From the NCBI RefSeq assembly GCF_016862195.1, contig NZ_BOMM01000020.1, forward strand, positions 30,241 through 94,240: a stretch of DNA of 64,000 nt. Reading direction: 5' to 3'. Shown here piece after piece: positions 56,403 to 64,000 of the stretch. This DNA is from Paractinoplanes ferrugineus (GTDB lineage: Bacteria > Actinomycetota > Actinomycetes > Mycobacteriales > Micromonosporaceae). The first letter of the stretch is position 1. The number at the start of each line of letters is the position of its first letter. The notes under the pieces were generated by a model, which was given only the letters and a program-made list of their open reading frames with translations, was not told where the DNA came from and made no database searches. The position numbers and the translations under genes are program-made.

Positions 56403-56562
56403 CGGAATTTACCGCACACATCACCGGCGAGTGGTGAGCTCCCCCCACCCCTCGGCATCCATGACTGATAGCGCACCCCACCCCGAGCTGGACATCACGC
56501 GCGGTAATCAATTCTGCCCGAATGCCCGCCTCGACCGGTGTAGCCGATCAAGGAGGCCAGGA

Positions 56563-57924
56563 ATGCGCCTTAAGACCACTCTCTCCGTCGTGGCCCCCGT
56601 CGTTCTCGCCCTCGGACTCGCTGCCTGCGGTGGCGGCGACGACGGCAAAGGCGGTGGCACGGCGGCCAAGCCCACCAACTGCACCAACAAGATCGTCAAC
56701 CAGGACGCGCCGCGCGTCCTCGTCTGGGCCTGGTACCCGAACATGGCGAAGGTCGTCGACAACTTCAACAACCAGCACACCGACGTCCAGGTCTGCTGGA
56801 CCAACGCCGGCCAGGGCCAGCCGGAGTACCAGAAGTTCCAGACCACGATCAGCGCCAAGAAGGGCGCGCCCGACGTCATCATGCTGGAGGCCGACCAGCT
56901 CGTCGGCTTCGAGATCCAGGACGCCCTCGTCGACCTCGCGCCGTACGAGGCGGCTGCCGTCCGGAAGAACTTCAGCGCGGGCGCGTGGAAGGACGTCTCG
57001 CAGGGCGACAAGGTCTACGCCGCCCCGGTCGACGGCGGCCCGATGGCCCTGATCTACCGCACCGACGTCTTCGCGAGATACGGCATCAAGACACCCCCGA
57101 AAACCTGGGCGGAGTACGCGGACGCGGCGGCCAGGGTCAAGGCGGCGGGCGGCCCGGTGTTCGGCGACTTCGGCAGCAACGTACCGGCCCTGACCACCGC
57201 CCTGATGATCCAGAAGGGGGCCGTGCCGTTCGTCTACGACCTGGCCGACAAGCAGAACATCACCATCAAGCTCGACGACCAGGCCACCAAGGACGTGCTG
57301 AACTACTGGGCCGACCTGTCGAAGCGAGGGCTGGTCGGCAAGCAGGACCAGTTCACCACCGACTACATCGCCGGCATGGTCGGCGGTAAGTACGCCACCT
57401 ACGTCTCGGCGGCGTGGGCGCCCGGCTACCTGACCGGCGCCGGTGTCGGCAACGGCAAAGACAAGGGCAAGTTCGCGGTGGCGCCGCTCCCGCAGTGGGA
57501 CACCGCCGCCCCGGTCTCGGTCAACTGGGGCGGCTCGGCGTTCGCCGTCACCTCGCAGGCCAACGACAAGGCCAACGCGGCCAAGGTCGCGCTGGGGCTC
57601 TACGCCGACGCGGCCAGCCTCACCGACGGGTGGCAGACGCAGACCATCTTCCCGTTGAACCAGAGCGTGCTGACCTCCGACGATTTCGTCAACGCGAAGG
57701 TCGATTTCTTCAACGGCCAGACGGTGAACAAGGACATCTACATCCCGGCCGAGAACGCCTACAAGGGCGCGGTCTACAGCCCCTTCACCGTCTACTACTA
57801 CGCCCAGTTGCAGGCCCAGATCGCAAAGATCAACGAGGGCAAGGCGACCGGCGATCAGGCCGCGACCGACCTGCAGAACACCATGGTCCAGTACGCGAAG
57901 TCGCAGGGTTTCACGGTGAAGTAA
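56563..57924 (+). CDS. Sugar ABC transporter substrate-binding lipoprotein
   Basis: Family 1 extracellular solute-binding protein, 453 aa. The lipobox LAAC puts the acylated residue at Cys22. It has the two-lobed fold with PDVIMLEADQLVGFE, WADLSKRGLVGKQDQF and VNWGGSAFAVTSQ. AAGGAGG precedes the ATG at 56563. It starts an operon with two permeases and a GH51 enzyme, so the ligand is probably arabino-oligosaccharide. The stop overlaps the next start (TAATG). Confidence 0.93.
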   Translation: MRLKTTLSVVAPVVLALGLAACGGGDDGKGGGTAAKPTNCTNKIVNQDAPRVLVWAWYPNMAKVVDNFNNQHTDVQVCWTNAGQGQPEYQKFQTTISAKKGAPDVIMLEADQLVGFEIQDALVDLAPYEAAAVRKNFSAGAWKDVSQGDKVYAAPVDGGPMALIYRTDVFARYGIKTPPKTWAEYADAAARVKAAGGPVFGDFGSNVPALTTALMIQKGAVPFVYDLADKQNITIKLDDQATKDVLNYWADLSKRGLVGKQDQFTTDYIAGMVGGKYATYVSAAWAPGYLTGAGVGNGKDKGKFAVAPLPQWDTAAPVSVNWGGSAFAVTSQANDKANAAKVALGLYADAASLTDGWQTQTIFPLNQSVLTSDDFVNAKVDFFNGQTVNKDIYIPAENAYKGAVYSPFTVYYYAQLQAQIAKINEGKATGDQAATDLQNTMVQYAKSQGFTVK

Positions 57925-58865
57925 TGGCAGTCCAGACGACGACGAATGCCGCCTCGCCGGTCACCGGCGAGGCGGCCACGCCCAGAGCTTCCGCCCGCCG
58001 CCATGGGATCGGGTGGCTGTTCATCCTGCCGTTCCTGGTGGTGTTCCTGGCCTTCCTGGTCGCCCCGCTGGCCTACGCCGGTTATCTGAGCCTGTGGACC
58101 AAGGGCCTCGCGACCGGCACCACCTTCGCCGGCCTCGACAACTACACGCGCGCCTTCCACGATCCGTCGTTCCGCAAGGGACTCTGGTTCGTTCTCCGGT
58201 TCAGCCTGGTCGTCATCCCGCTCCAGGTGCTCGTGGCGCTTGTCGCGGCCCTGCTGCTCGACGAGATCACCGGCCGACTGGCGAGATTCGCCCGGCTGAC
58301 GATCTTCCTTCCGTACGCCATTCCGGCCGTTCTCGGGGCGTTGATGTGGGGTTTCCTCTACTCGCCGAGCTTCGGCCCGATCGAGCAGATCAGCTCCTTC
58401 CTCAACGTGCAGGCACCGTTCCTGCTCAGTCGGGGAAACGTCTTCTACGGCCTGCTCAACGTGGTCACCTGGCAGTGGTCCGGCTACTACATGATCATCA
58501 TTTACGCGGCGTTGAAAGGCATCGACTCGTCCATCTACGAGGCCGCCCGGATCGACGGCGCGAGCGGCCGGCAGATCGCCTTGCGGGTCAAGGTGCCGCT
58601 GGTCCGCTCGGCACTGGTGCTGATCCTGGTCTTCTCGCTGATCGGCACGCTGCAGTTCTTCGTCGAGCCGCAGATCCTGCGCCCGATCGCGAACGGCACC
58701 ATCACCCCCGACTTCACCCCCAACATCTACGCGTACGAGATGGCGTTCAACTACGCCCAGTTCAACTACGCGTCGGCGATCAGTTTCGCGCTCGGCTTCG
58801 TGGTGTTCGCCGCCGTCGCGGTCTTCATGTTCGCCACCCGTAAGCGAGGGAGCCTGTTCACATGA
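57924..58865 (+). CDS. Sugar ABC transporter permease (MalF-type)
   Basis: Inner-membrane permease of 313 aa with six main helices. The cytoplasmic EAA loop that contacts the ATPase is EAARIDGASGRQIALRVKVP. A soluble N-terminal tail of about 28 residues precedes TM1. Overlaps the next permease by 4 bp. Confidence 0.93.
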   Translation: MAVQTTTNAASPVTGEAATPRASARRHGIGWLFILPFLVVFLAFLVAPLAYAGYLSLWTKGLATGTTFAGLDNYTRAFHDPSFRKGLWFVLRFSLVVIPLQVLVALVAALLLDEITGRLARFARLTIFLPYAIPAVLGALMWGFLYSPSFGPIEQISSFLNVQAPFLLSRGNVFYGLLNVVTWQWSGYYMIIIYAALKGIDSSIYEAARIDGASGRQIALRVKVPLVRSALVLILVFSLIGTLQFFVEPQILRPIANGTITPDFTPNIYAYEMAFNYAQFNYASAISFALGFVVFAAVAVFMFATRKRGSLFT

Positions 58866-59722
58866 ACAACGCCCGGCGCACTCCTCGGCACGTCCGGGCG
58901 AAACTGCTGCTGCTCGCCCTGGCCGGCTATTTCCTCGTACCCGTCTGGTGGTTGATCGTCGCCAGCACCAAGAATGCCGAAGGTCTCTTCGCCGGCACCG
59001 GCACGCTCTGGTTCAACGGCTTCCACCTGTTCGACAACCTGACCGACCTGTTCACCTACAACAACGGCGAATATCTGCGCTGGCTCGGCAACTCCGTGCT
59101 GTACGCGTTCGCCGGCGGGATCGGCTGCACGGTCGTCTCGGTGCTCGCCGGTTACGGTTTCGCGAAGTTCCACTTCCGCGGCCGGAACCTGGTGTTCGCG
59201 ATGGTGCTCGGCTCGGTGATGGTGCCGCTCACCGCGCTCGTCATCCCGACATTCGTGCTGATGAGCAACGTCGGCCTGATCGACACCGTCTGGGCCGTCA
59301 TCCTGCCGTCGCTGCTCAGCCCGTTCGCCGTCTACCTGATGCGGGTCTACGCCGGCGCGTCCATCCCGGACGAACTTCTGGACGCGGCGCGCATCGACGG
59401 CGCCGGAGAGTTCCGCACCTTCTGGCGGGTAGCTCTACCACTCATGCGGCCGGGTGTCATAACTGTGATGCTGCTGTCGATCGTCTCGACGTGGAACAAC
59501 TTCTTCCTGCCGCTGACCGTGCTGTCCAGCTCGAAGCTCTACCCCCTGACCGTCGGCATCGGCCTCTGGGAACAGCTCGCGAGCGGTAACAACGGCGGTG
59601 GACAGTCCCTCTGGAACCTCATCGTCGTAGGTTCGCTGGTGTCGATCATCCCGCTGATCATCGCCTTCCTGACCCTGCAGAAGTACTGGCAGGGCGGGCT
59701 GGCGGTGGGCAGCCTGAAGTAG
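58862..59722 (+). CDS. Sugar ABC transporter permease (MalG-type)
   Basis: Second permease, 286 aa, six helices. Its EAA loop reads DAARIDGAGEFRTFWRVALP. It forms a heterodimer with the MalF-type permease. No ATP-binding subunit is encoded in the operon; in Streptomyces such importers share the MsiK ATPase encoded elsewhere, and the same is likely here. Confidence 0.93.
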   Translation: MNNARRTPRHVRAKLLLLALAGYFLVPVWWLIVASTKNAEGLFAGTGTLWFNGFHLFDNLTDLFTYNNGEYLRWLGNSVLYAFAGGIGCTVVSVLAGYGFAKFHFRGRNLVFAMVLGSVMVPLTALVIPTFVLMSNVGLIDTVWAVILPSLLSPFAVYLMRVYAGASIPDELLDAARIDGAGEFRTFWRVALPLMRPGVITVMLLSIVSTWNNFFLPLTVLSSSKLYPLTVGIGLWEQLASGNNGGGQSLWNLIVVGSLVSIIPLIIAFLTLQKYWQGGLAVGSLK

Positions 59723-59731
59723 GGGACCCTC

Positions 59732-61243
59732 GTGCACAACGCGTCATTCCGTCTCGACCCGGCATTCACCATCGCCCCGGTCTCCCGCCGCACCTTCGGC
59801 ACCTTCGTCGAACACATGGGCCGCTGCGTCTACACCGGCATCTACGAGCCCACCCACCCGACGGCCGACGCGGACGGCTTCCGGCAGGACGTGCTCGAGT
59901 TGACCCGCGAGCTCGGCGTGTCGGTGGTGCGCTATCCCGGCGGCAACTTCGTCTCCGGGTACCGCTGGGAGGACGGCATCGGCCCGGTCGCGGACCGGCC
60001 GGTCCGGCGCGACCTGGCCTGGCACAGCCTGGAGACCAACGAGGTCGGCATCGACGAATTCATGCGCTGGGCGGGCAAGGCCGGCGTCGAGGTGATGTAC
60101 GCGCTCAACCTCGGCACCCGGGGCGTCCAGGAGGCGCTCGACGTGCAGGAATACCTGAACCACCCGGACCGTACCCGGCTCGCGGAGATGCGCCGCGCCA
60201 ACGGAGCGGACGAACCCTACGGCGTCACGATGTTCTGCCTCGGCAACGAGCTCGACGGGCCGTGGCAGACCGGGCACAAGACCGCTCACGAGTACGGGCG
60301 TCTGGCGGCCGAGACGGCGCGGGCGTTGCGGGCCGCCGAGCCCTGGCTGGAGCTGGTCGCCGTCGGCAGTTCCGGTTCCTCCATGCCGACGTTCGCCACC
60401 TGGGAATCGGAAGTTCTGGAACTCACCTACGACCAGATCGACTACATCTCGGCCCACGCGTACTACGAGCCGATCGACGGCGACCTCGGCAGCTTCCTCG
60501 CGTCCGCCGTGGACATGGACCACTTCATCAACAGCGTCGTCGCCACCGCGGACAGCGTCGGCGCCAGACTGAAGAGCAGGAAGCGGCTCAAGATCTCCTT
60601 CGACGAGTGGAACGTCTGGTACCTGCGGCGGTTCCAGGCCGTCCAGGAGACCGAGTGGAACATCGCCCCCCGGGTGATCGAGGACAGCTACAACGTGGCC
60701 GACGCCGTCGTGGTCGGCAGCCTGCTGATCTCGCTGCTCCGGCACAGCGACCGGGTCCCCGCCGCCTGCCAGGCCCAGCTGGTGAACGTGATCGCGCCGA
60801 TCCGTACCGAGCCCGGCGGCCCGGCCTGGCGGCAGACCATCTTCCACCCGTTCGCCATCACGGCCCGGCTGGCCCGGGGCGACGTGCTGCGGGTCGAACC
60901 GGCCGCGCCGCTCTACCCCACCGACCGGTTCGGCGACGTCCCGGTCGTCGACGCGGTGGCCACCCACGACCCGGAGTCCGGCGAGGTGACGGTCTTCGTG
61001 GTCAACCGGTCGCAGGACTCGGCCGCGTCCCTCGCCGTACCGTTGGCCGGCTTTGCCTGGTCCCTGCAGGTCGCCGAGGCATGGACCCTGCACGACGACG
61101 ATCTCGAGGCCACCAACACGGCCGATGCGCCGGACCGGGTCACGCCGAGCACCCTCGACGAGGTGTCGGTCGTCGACGGTGAGCTGCGGGCGACCCTCGC
61201 GCCGGTGTCGTGGTCGGCAATTCGGATGACTCCGGTTCGATAG
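59732..61243 (+). CDS. abfA: Alpha-L-arabinofuranosidase, GH51
   Basis: Cytoplasmic arabinofuranosidase of 503 aa without a signal peptide. The acid/base is E173 in CLGNELDGPWQ and the nucleophile E292 in SFDEWNVWY. The opening SRRTFGTFVEHMGRCVYTGI and RYPGGNFVSGYRWEDGIGP are standard GH51. It releases L-arabinose from imported arabino-oligosaccharides, which then enters the AraA-AraB-AraD route encoded 14 kb upstream. GTG at 59732, 9 bp after the permease stop. Confidence 0.96.
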   Translation: MHNASFRLDPAFTIAPVSRRTFGTFVEHMGRCVYTGIYEPTHPTADADGFRQDVLELTRELGVSVVRYPGGNFVSGYRWEDGIGPVADRPVRRDLAWHSLETNEVGIDEFMRWAGKAGVEVMYALNLGTRGVQEALDVQEYLNHPDRTRLAEMRRANGADEPYGVTMFCLGNELDGPWQTGHKTAHEYGRLAAETARALRAAEPWLELVAVGSSGSSMPTFATWESEVLELTYDQIDYISAHAYYEPIDGDLGSFLASAVDMDHFINSVVATADSVGARLKSRKRLKISFDEWNVWYLRRFQAVQETEWNIAPRVIEDSYNVADAVVVGSLLISLLRHSDRVPAACQAQLVNVIAPIRTEPGGPAWRQTIFHPFAITARLARGDVLRVEPAAPLYPTDRFGDVPVVDAVATHDPESGEVTVFVVNRSQDSAASLAVPLAGFAWSLQVAEAWTLHDDDLEATNTADAPDRVTPSTLDEVSVVDGELRATLAPVSWSAIRMTPVR

Positions 61244-61285
61244 CCGCCGTATCCTGGCCGACTTCCCTTTTCCCGGAGGTGTGAG

Positions 61286-61882
61286 TTGGCTGCCCATCCG
61301 AAAGAGCTTCGCGAGCGCCAGGTCGGCACGCCTGAACAGCAGGCGTCCGGCCTGGTCGGCGAGCGCCCGCAACGGTGGACCGGCAGCGTCGCCATCGTGG
61401 ACTACGACCCGTCGTGGCCCGCTCGGTACGCGTCGATCGCCGCTCTGATCGAGCGCACGCTGGGCGACCGGATCATCTCGATCGAACACGTCGGCTCCAC
61501 CTCGGTGCCCGGTCTGTCAGCCAAATCGGTGATCGACATCGACGTGGTCCTCGAGGACACCGCCGACGAGTCGCTCTTCGTGCCGGCGCTCGAGGCGGCC
61601 GGTTACCGCCTGCTGCTGCGCGAACCGTGGTGGCAGGGCCATCGCCTGCTGATCCCGGCGACCGAGGACGTCCACCTGCACGTCTGGCCGGCGAGCGCGG
61701 TCGAGCCGACCCGGCACCGCCTCTTCCGCGACTGGCTGCGCGCCCACCCCGACGACCGCGACCTCTACGCGTCGACCAAGCGCCGCCTGGCCGTCGAGAC
61801 CGCCGCCACCCCGGACGACTACACGATGGCCAAGAACGACGTCATCGACCAGATCTTCGCCCGGCTGTTCGCCCAGCCCTGA
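61286..61882 (+). CDS. GrpB family (UPF0157) nucleotidyltransferase-like protein
   Basis: Soluble protein of 198 aa. VAIVDYDPSWPARYASIAAL and IEHVGSTSVPGLSAKSVIDI are the GrpB signature, an MNT/polymerase-beta-type nucleotidyltransferase fold (GS motif, DxD). In this branch the biological substrate is not known. TTG start at 61286 with GGAGG upstream. Confidence 0.88.
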   Translation: MAAHPKELRERQVGTPEQQASGLVGERPQRWTGSVAIVDYDPSWPARYASIAALIERTLGDRIISIEHVGSTSVPGLSAKSVIDIDVVLEDTADESLFVPALEAAGYRLLLREPWWQGHRLLIPATEDVHLHVWPASAVEPTRHRLFRDWLRAHPDDRDLYASTKRRLAVETAATPDDYTMAKNDVIDQIFARLFAQP

Positions 61883-61883
61883 G

Positions 61884-61940
61884 CCTCCCGCCCGCCCAGC
61901 CCGCCCGGCCCAGCCCGCCCCGCCCCAGCCCGCCCCGCAG
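61884..61940. repeat. CCCGCC-rich low-complexity tract
   Basis: Irregular repeats of CCCGCCCAG/CCCGCCCCG fill the 57 bp after the grpB-like gene. Possibly slippage-prone; no terminator shape. Confidence 0.6.
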
Positions 61941-61976
61941 ACCACCGGCAACTCGCCGAAATTCTTCGGGGCCGAA

Positions 61977-62006
61977 TGTCGAGAACGGGGGAGCGCGGCT
62001 CGTATA
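61977..62006 (+). promoter_or_regulatory. Candidate ECF42-dependent promoter
   Basis: TGTCGA (61977-61982) and CGTATA (62001-62006) are separated by 18 bp, 24 bp before the DGPF gene start. TGTCGA is the -35 element reported, to my recollection, for ECF42 sigma factors in Streptomyces venezuelae. This suggests that the sigma factor encoded here controls its own operon. Confidence 0.6.
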
Positions 62007-62029
62007 GATGGTGAAGGAAGGAGCGCACC

Positions 62030-62374
62030 ATGCGTCAGTACCTGCTCAGCATCTACCAGCCCGATGGGCCCCCGCCGCCGCCCGAGGTGCTCGGACCGAT
62101 CATGGAGGGGCTGGGGAAACTCAACGAGGAGATCAGGGCCGCCGGTGCCTGGGTCTTCGCGGCCGGCCTGCACGGCCCCGAGTCGGCGACTGTCATTCGC
62201 GACCGGGGCGGGGAAGCGGTGCTCACCGACGGGCCGTTCGCCGAGGGTAAGGAAGTGCTCGGCGGTTTCACGATCATCCAGGTCGAGGATCTCGACGCCG
62301 CCCTCTCCTGGGGCGGGCGGATGGCGAAGATCCTGGCGCCGTTGGCCGTCGAGGTGCGCCCGATCCAGTCGTGA
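62030..62374 (+). CDS. YCII-related DGPF-domain protein
   Basis: Small soluble protein of 114 aa with a YCII-like ferredoxin fold. The hallmark VLTDGPFAEGKEVLGGFTII contains the DGPF motif that names the partners of ECF42 sigma factors. MRQYLLSIYQPDGP is the usual opening. Function is unknown. GAAGGAAGGAG precedes the ATG, and the stop overlaps the sigma gene (GTGA). Confidence 0.93.
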   Translation: MRQYLLSIYQPDGPPPPPEVLGPIMEGLGKLNEEIRAAGAWVFAAGLHGPESATVIRDRGGEAVLTDGPFAEGKEVLGGFTIIQVEDLDAALSWGGRMAKILAPLAVEVRPIQS

Positions 62375-63645
62375 GCTCGATCGACCAGATCTTCCGAGCG
62401 GAGTACGGCCGTGCCGTCGCCGTTCTGGTGCGCTTCCTCGGCGATATAGAACTCGCCGAGGAGGCGGTCCAGGACGCTTTCGTCACGGCTGTACAACGCT
62501 GGCCGGACCAGGGCATCCCGCCCAGTCCCGCGGGCTGGATCATCACGACCGCGAAGAACCGCGCGATCGACCGCCTCCGCCGCGAGGCCGAACGCCCGAC
62601 CCGGGAGGCCGCCGCGGCCGGCCTCGGCTCCGAGGTCCCGGGCACCGGTTCCGGGGCCCGCTCCACTGGTTCGGAGATCCCATTCACCGGTTCGGAAGCG
62701 GACGACATGTTGCGGCTGATCTTCACGTGCTGCCACCCGGCGCTGGCACCGGCCTCCCGGGTGGCGCTGACCCTGCGCCTGATCGGCGGGCTCACCACAT
62801 CGGAGATCGCCCGCGCGTTCCTCGTGCCGGAGGCGACCATGGCGCAGCGGATCTCGCGGGCCAAGAGCAAGATCCGGGACGCCGGCATCCCCTATCGCGT
62901 ACCGCGGGACGCCGACCTCCCGGCCCGGCTCGGTGCCGTGCTGGCGGTTCTCTACCTGATCTTCAACGAGGGGTACGCGCCGATCGGCGGTGCCGCCCTC
63001 ACGCGTACGGAAATGACCGCGGAAGCCATCCGCCTGGCTCGCCTGCTCGTGGTTCTCATGCCGGACGAGCCGGAGGCGCGCGGGCTGCTCGCCCTGATGC
63101 TCCTGATCGAGTCCCGCCGGCCCGCCCGCGTCGGTCCCGGCGGTGACCCGGTGCCGCTGGCCGCGCAGGACCGGTCGCGCTGGGACCGGGAGTTGATCGC
63201 CGAGGGCCAGGCGCTCGTGCGTGGCTGCCTTCGCCGTGGACAGCCGGGGCCGTACCAGATCCAGGCCGCGATCAACGCCGTGCACGCCGACGGCATCACC
63301 GACTGGCAGCAGGTCCTGGTCCTGTACGACCAACTGTTCGCGATGACTCCGACACCGGTGGTGGCACTGCACCGCGCGGTAGCGGTCGCCGAGGTAGAAG
63401 GCCCCACGGCTGCGTTGCAGATCGTCGATGGCCTGAGTTCTATAAGTTCCGAGCACCACGTCTGGCACGTCGTCCGCGCCGATCTACTACGCCGTATCGC
63501 CCGTTACGAAGAGGCCGCCGCCGAGTTCCACAAGGCCGCCACGATGACCGCCAACGCCACCGAGCGCCGCTTCCTCCTCGGCCGCGCCGCCGAGGCCCGG
63601 ACCGCCGCCGAACCCGGACCGCCGCCGAACCCGGACCGCCGCTGA
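62371..63645 (+). CDS. ECF42-group RNA polymerase sigma factor
   Basis: Sigma-70 family ECF factor of 424 aa. Region 2 is at about 5-75 (LGDIELAEEAVQDAFVTAVQ, GWIITTAKNRAIDRLRR). Region 4 is at about 110-180 (LTLRLIGGLTTSEIARAFLV, MAQRISRAKSKI). A long C-terminal DUF6596/TPR-like extension (about 190-410: VLYLIFNEGYAPIGG, GPYQIQAAINAVHADG) replaces an anti-sigma factor as the control element in this group. The linker between regions 2 and 4 has a GSE-rich insertion (about 88-112) encoded by a near-repeat. The tail ends in EPGPPPNPDRR, also repetitive. Confidence 0.92.
   Translation: MSSIDQIFRAEYGRAVAVLVRFLGDIELAEEAVQDAFVTAVQRWPDQGIPPSPAGWIITTAKNRAIDRLRREAERPTREAAAAGLGSEVPGTGSGARSTGSEIPFTGSEADDMLRLIFTCCHPALAPASRVALTLRLIGGLTTSEIARAFLVPEATMAQRISRAKSKIRDAGIPYRVPRDADLPARLGAVLAVLYLIFNEGYAPIGGAALTRTEMTAEAIRLARLLVVLMPDEPEARGLLALMLLIESRRPARVGPGGDPVPLAAQDRSRWDRELIAEGQALVRGCLRRGQPGPYQIQAAINAVHADGITDWQQVLVLYDQLFAMTPTPVVALHRAVAVAEVEGPTAALQIVDGLSSISSEHHVWHVVRADLLRRIARYEEAAAEFHKAATMTANATERRFLLGRAAEARTAAEPGPPPNPDRR
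62628..62702. repeat. In-frame repeat in the sigma factor linker
   Basis: Variants of CCGGTTCCGGGG and CTGGTTCGGAGATCCC recur about every 27 bp. They encode GSEVPGTGSGARSTGSE-type sequence between sigma regions 2 and 4. Confidence 0.55.
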
Positions 63646-63740
63646 GCCCGACGTGTCGCTGAGCCCGGAGCGCTGCTGAGTCCGGAGCGCTGCTGAGGCC
63701 TTAGCGCCGCTGAGCCCGACCTGTCGCTGACTCCTAGGAA
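63646..63740. repeat. Degenerate 17-19 bp repeat after the sigma gene
   Basis: Five or so imperfect copies of CGCTGAGCCCGGAGCG follow the stop codon directly. The pattern continues the repetitive last codons of the sigma gene. From here to 63909 no gene was seen on either strand. Confidence 0.6.
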
Positions 63741-63909
63741 TGACGCGGCCGCAGGCGTGCGGTGGCGGCCGACCGCCCACGACCACGCCGCCCGCATTCG
63801 ACACCGAAAGAATCGTCGATGCAACAGTTCTGTTGAGTAAACACGCCCGCTGCCATTTCCGGCTCTTGGGTGCAACCACCGGATTGCGCCCCTCCACGCC
63901 GAACTCCCG

Positions 63910-64000
63910 CCCGTGCCGCGCCAGGCCCGTGCCGCGCCTGGCCCGTGCCGCGCCTGGCCCGTGCCGCGCCTGGCCCGTGCCGCGCCTGGCCCGTGCCGCG
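63910..64000. repeat. 16-bp minisatellite at the right edge
   Basis: CCCGTGCCGCGCCTGG is repeated in tandem from 63910: five full copies (the first with one change) and an 11-bp partial copy, continuing beyond the window. Confidence 0.92.

Overview
The window reads as a chromosome segment from a very high-GC, mycelial-type actinobacterium, most plausibly a member of the Micromonosporaceae (Actinoplanes-like). This is inferred from frequent GTG/TTG starts behind AGGAGG-type ribosome sites, a perfect CebR-type box before a GH6 cellulase, a sugar ABC importer without its own ATPase, an ECF42 sigma factor paired with a DGPF protein, and many secreted modular glycoside hydrolases. No rRNA, tRNA, CRISPR array, insertion sequence or prophage was seen.

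Layout. 1-2477 is the 5' part of a fused biotin-dependent carboxylase (minus strand), divergent from an MFS exporter. 4.5-6.7 kb is a secreted M4 metalloprotease. 6.8-8.2 kb is a GntR regulator divergent from deoC with two tandem operators. 8.3-14.7 kb is mixed metabolism: an FAD/Fe-S 2-hydroxyacid dehydrogenase, a VOC protein, DUF1304, a secreted S15-type hydrolase and a PPOX-fold protein. 14.7-15.5 kb holds the broken tail of a HINT polymorphic toxin and a HEAT-like candidate immunity gene. 15.7-30.3 kb carries a GH87 glucanase, an aldo-keto reductase, NDH-2, a USP/flavodoxin pair, a GH6 cellulase, an SMP-30 pseudogene, a GH120-type beta-xylosidase and an hsdM-hsdS pair without hsdR. 30.3-36.1 kb has a chemoreceptor and dhaK-dhaL-dhaM, with DhaM fused to HPr and a full-length Enzyme I. 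36.2-41.0 kb is one giant secreted nuclease/5'-nucleotidase.

41.7-45.5 kb is araB-araD-araA (L-arabinose catabolism), followed by a DHA2 exporter with a divergent TetR, a secreted trypsin-like protease, a decayed ATPase pseudogene, a DUF2278/lamin-tail protein and a membrane-anchored discoidin protein. 51.6-55.2 kb is a four-gene, translationally coupled membrane/cupredoxin operon of unclear function. 55.3-61.2 kb is a LacI regulator divergent from a sugar ABC importer and a GH51 arabinofuranosidase. The right end holds a GrpB-family gene, the DGPF/ECF42 pair and GC-rich minisatellites that run off the window.

How the genes work together. Several units fit degradation of plant and microbial polysaccharide: GH6 (cellulose), GH120 (xylo-oligosaccharides), GH51 plus ABC importer (arabino-oligosaccharides), araBAD (arabinose to xylulose-5-P) and GH87 (alpha-1,3-glucan). 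The secreted nuclease/nucleotidase, together with DeoC, could feed on extracellular DNA and phosphate. Regulation is visible as local palindromes: a paired GntR site, a CebR box, LacI-type sites before araB and the ABC operon, and paired TetR sites. The less-understood pieces are the toxin/immunity remnant, the cupredoxin operon, the solitary hsdMS with its 31-bp palindrome, and a family of small palindromic elements, one of which forms the present 3' end of a degenerate gene.
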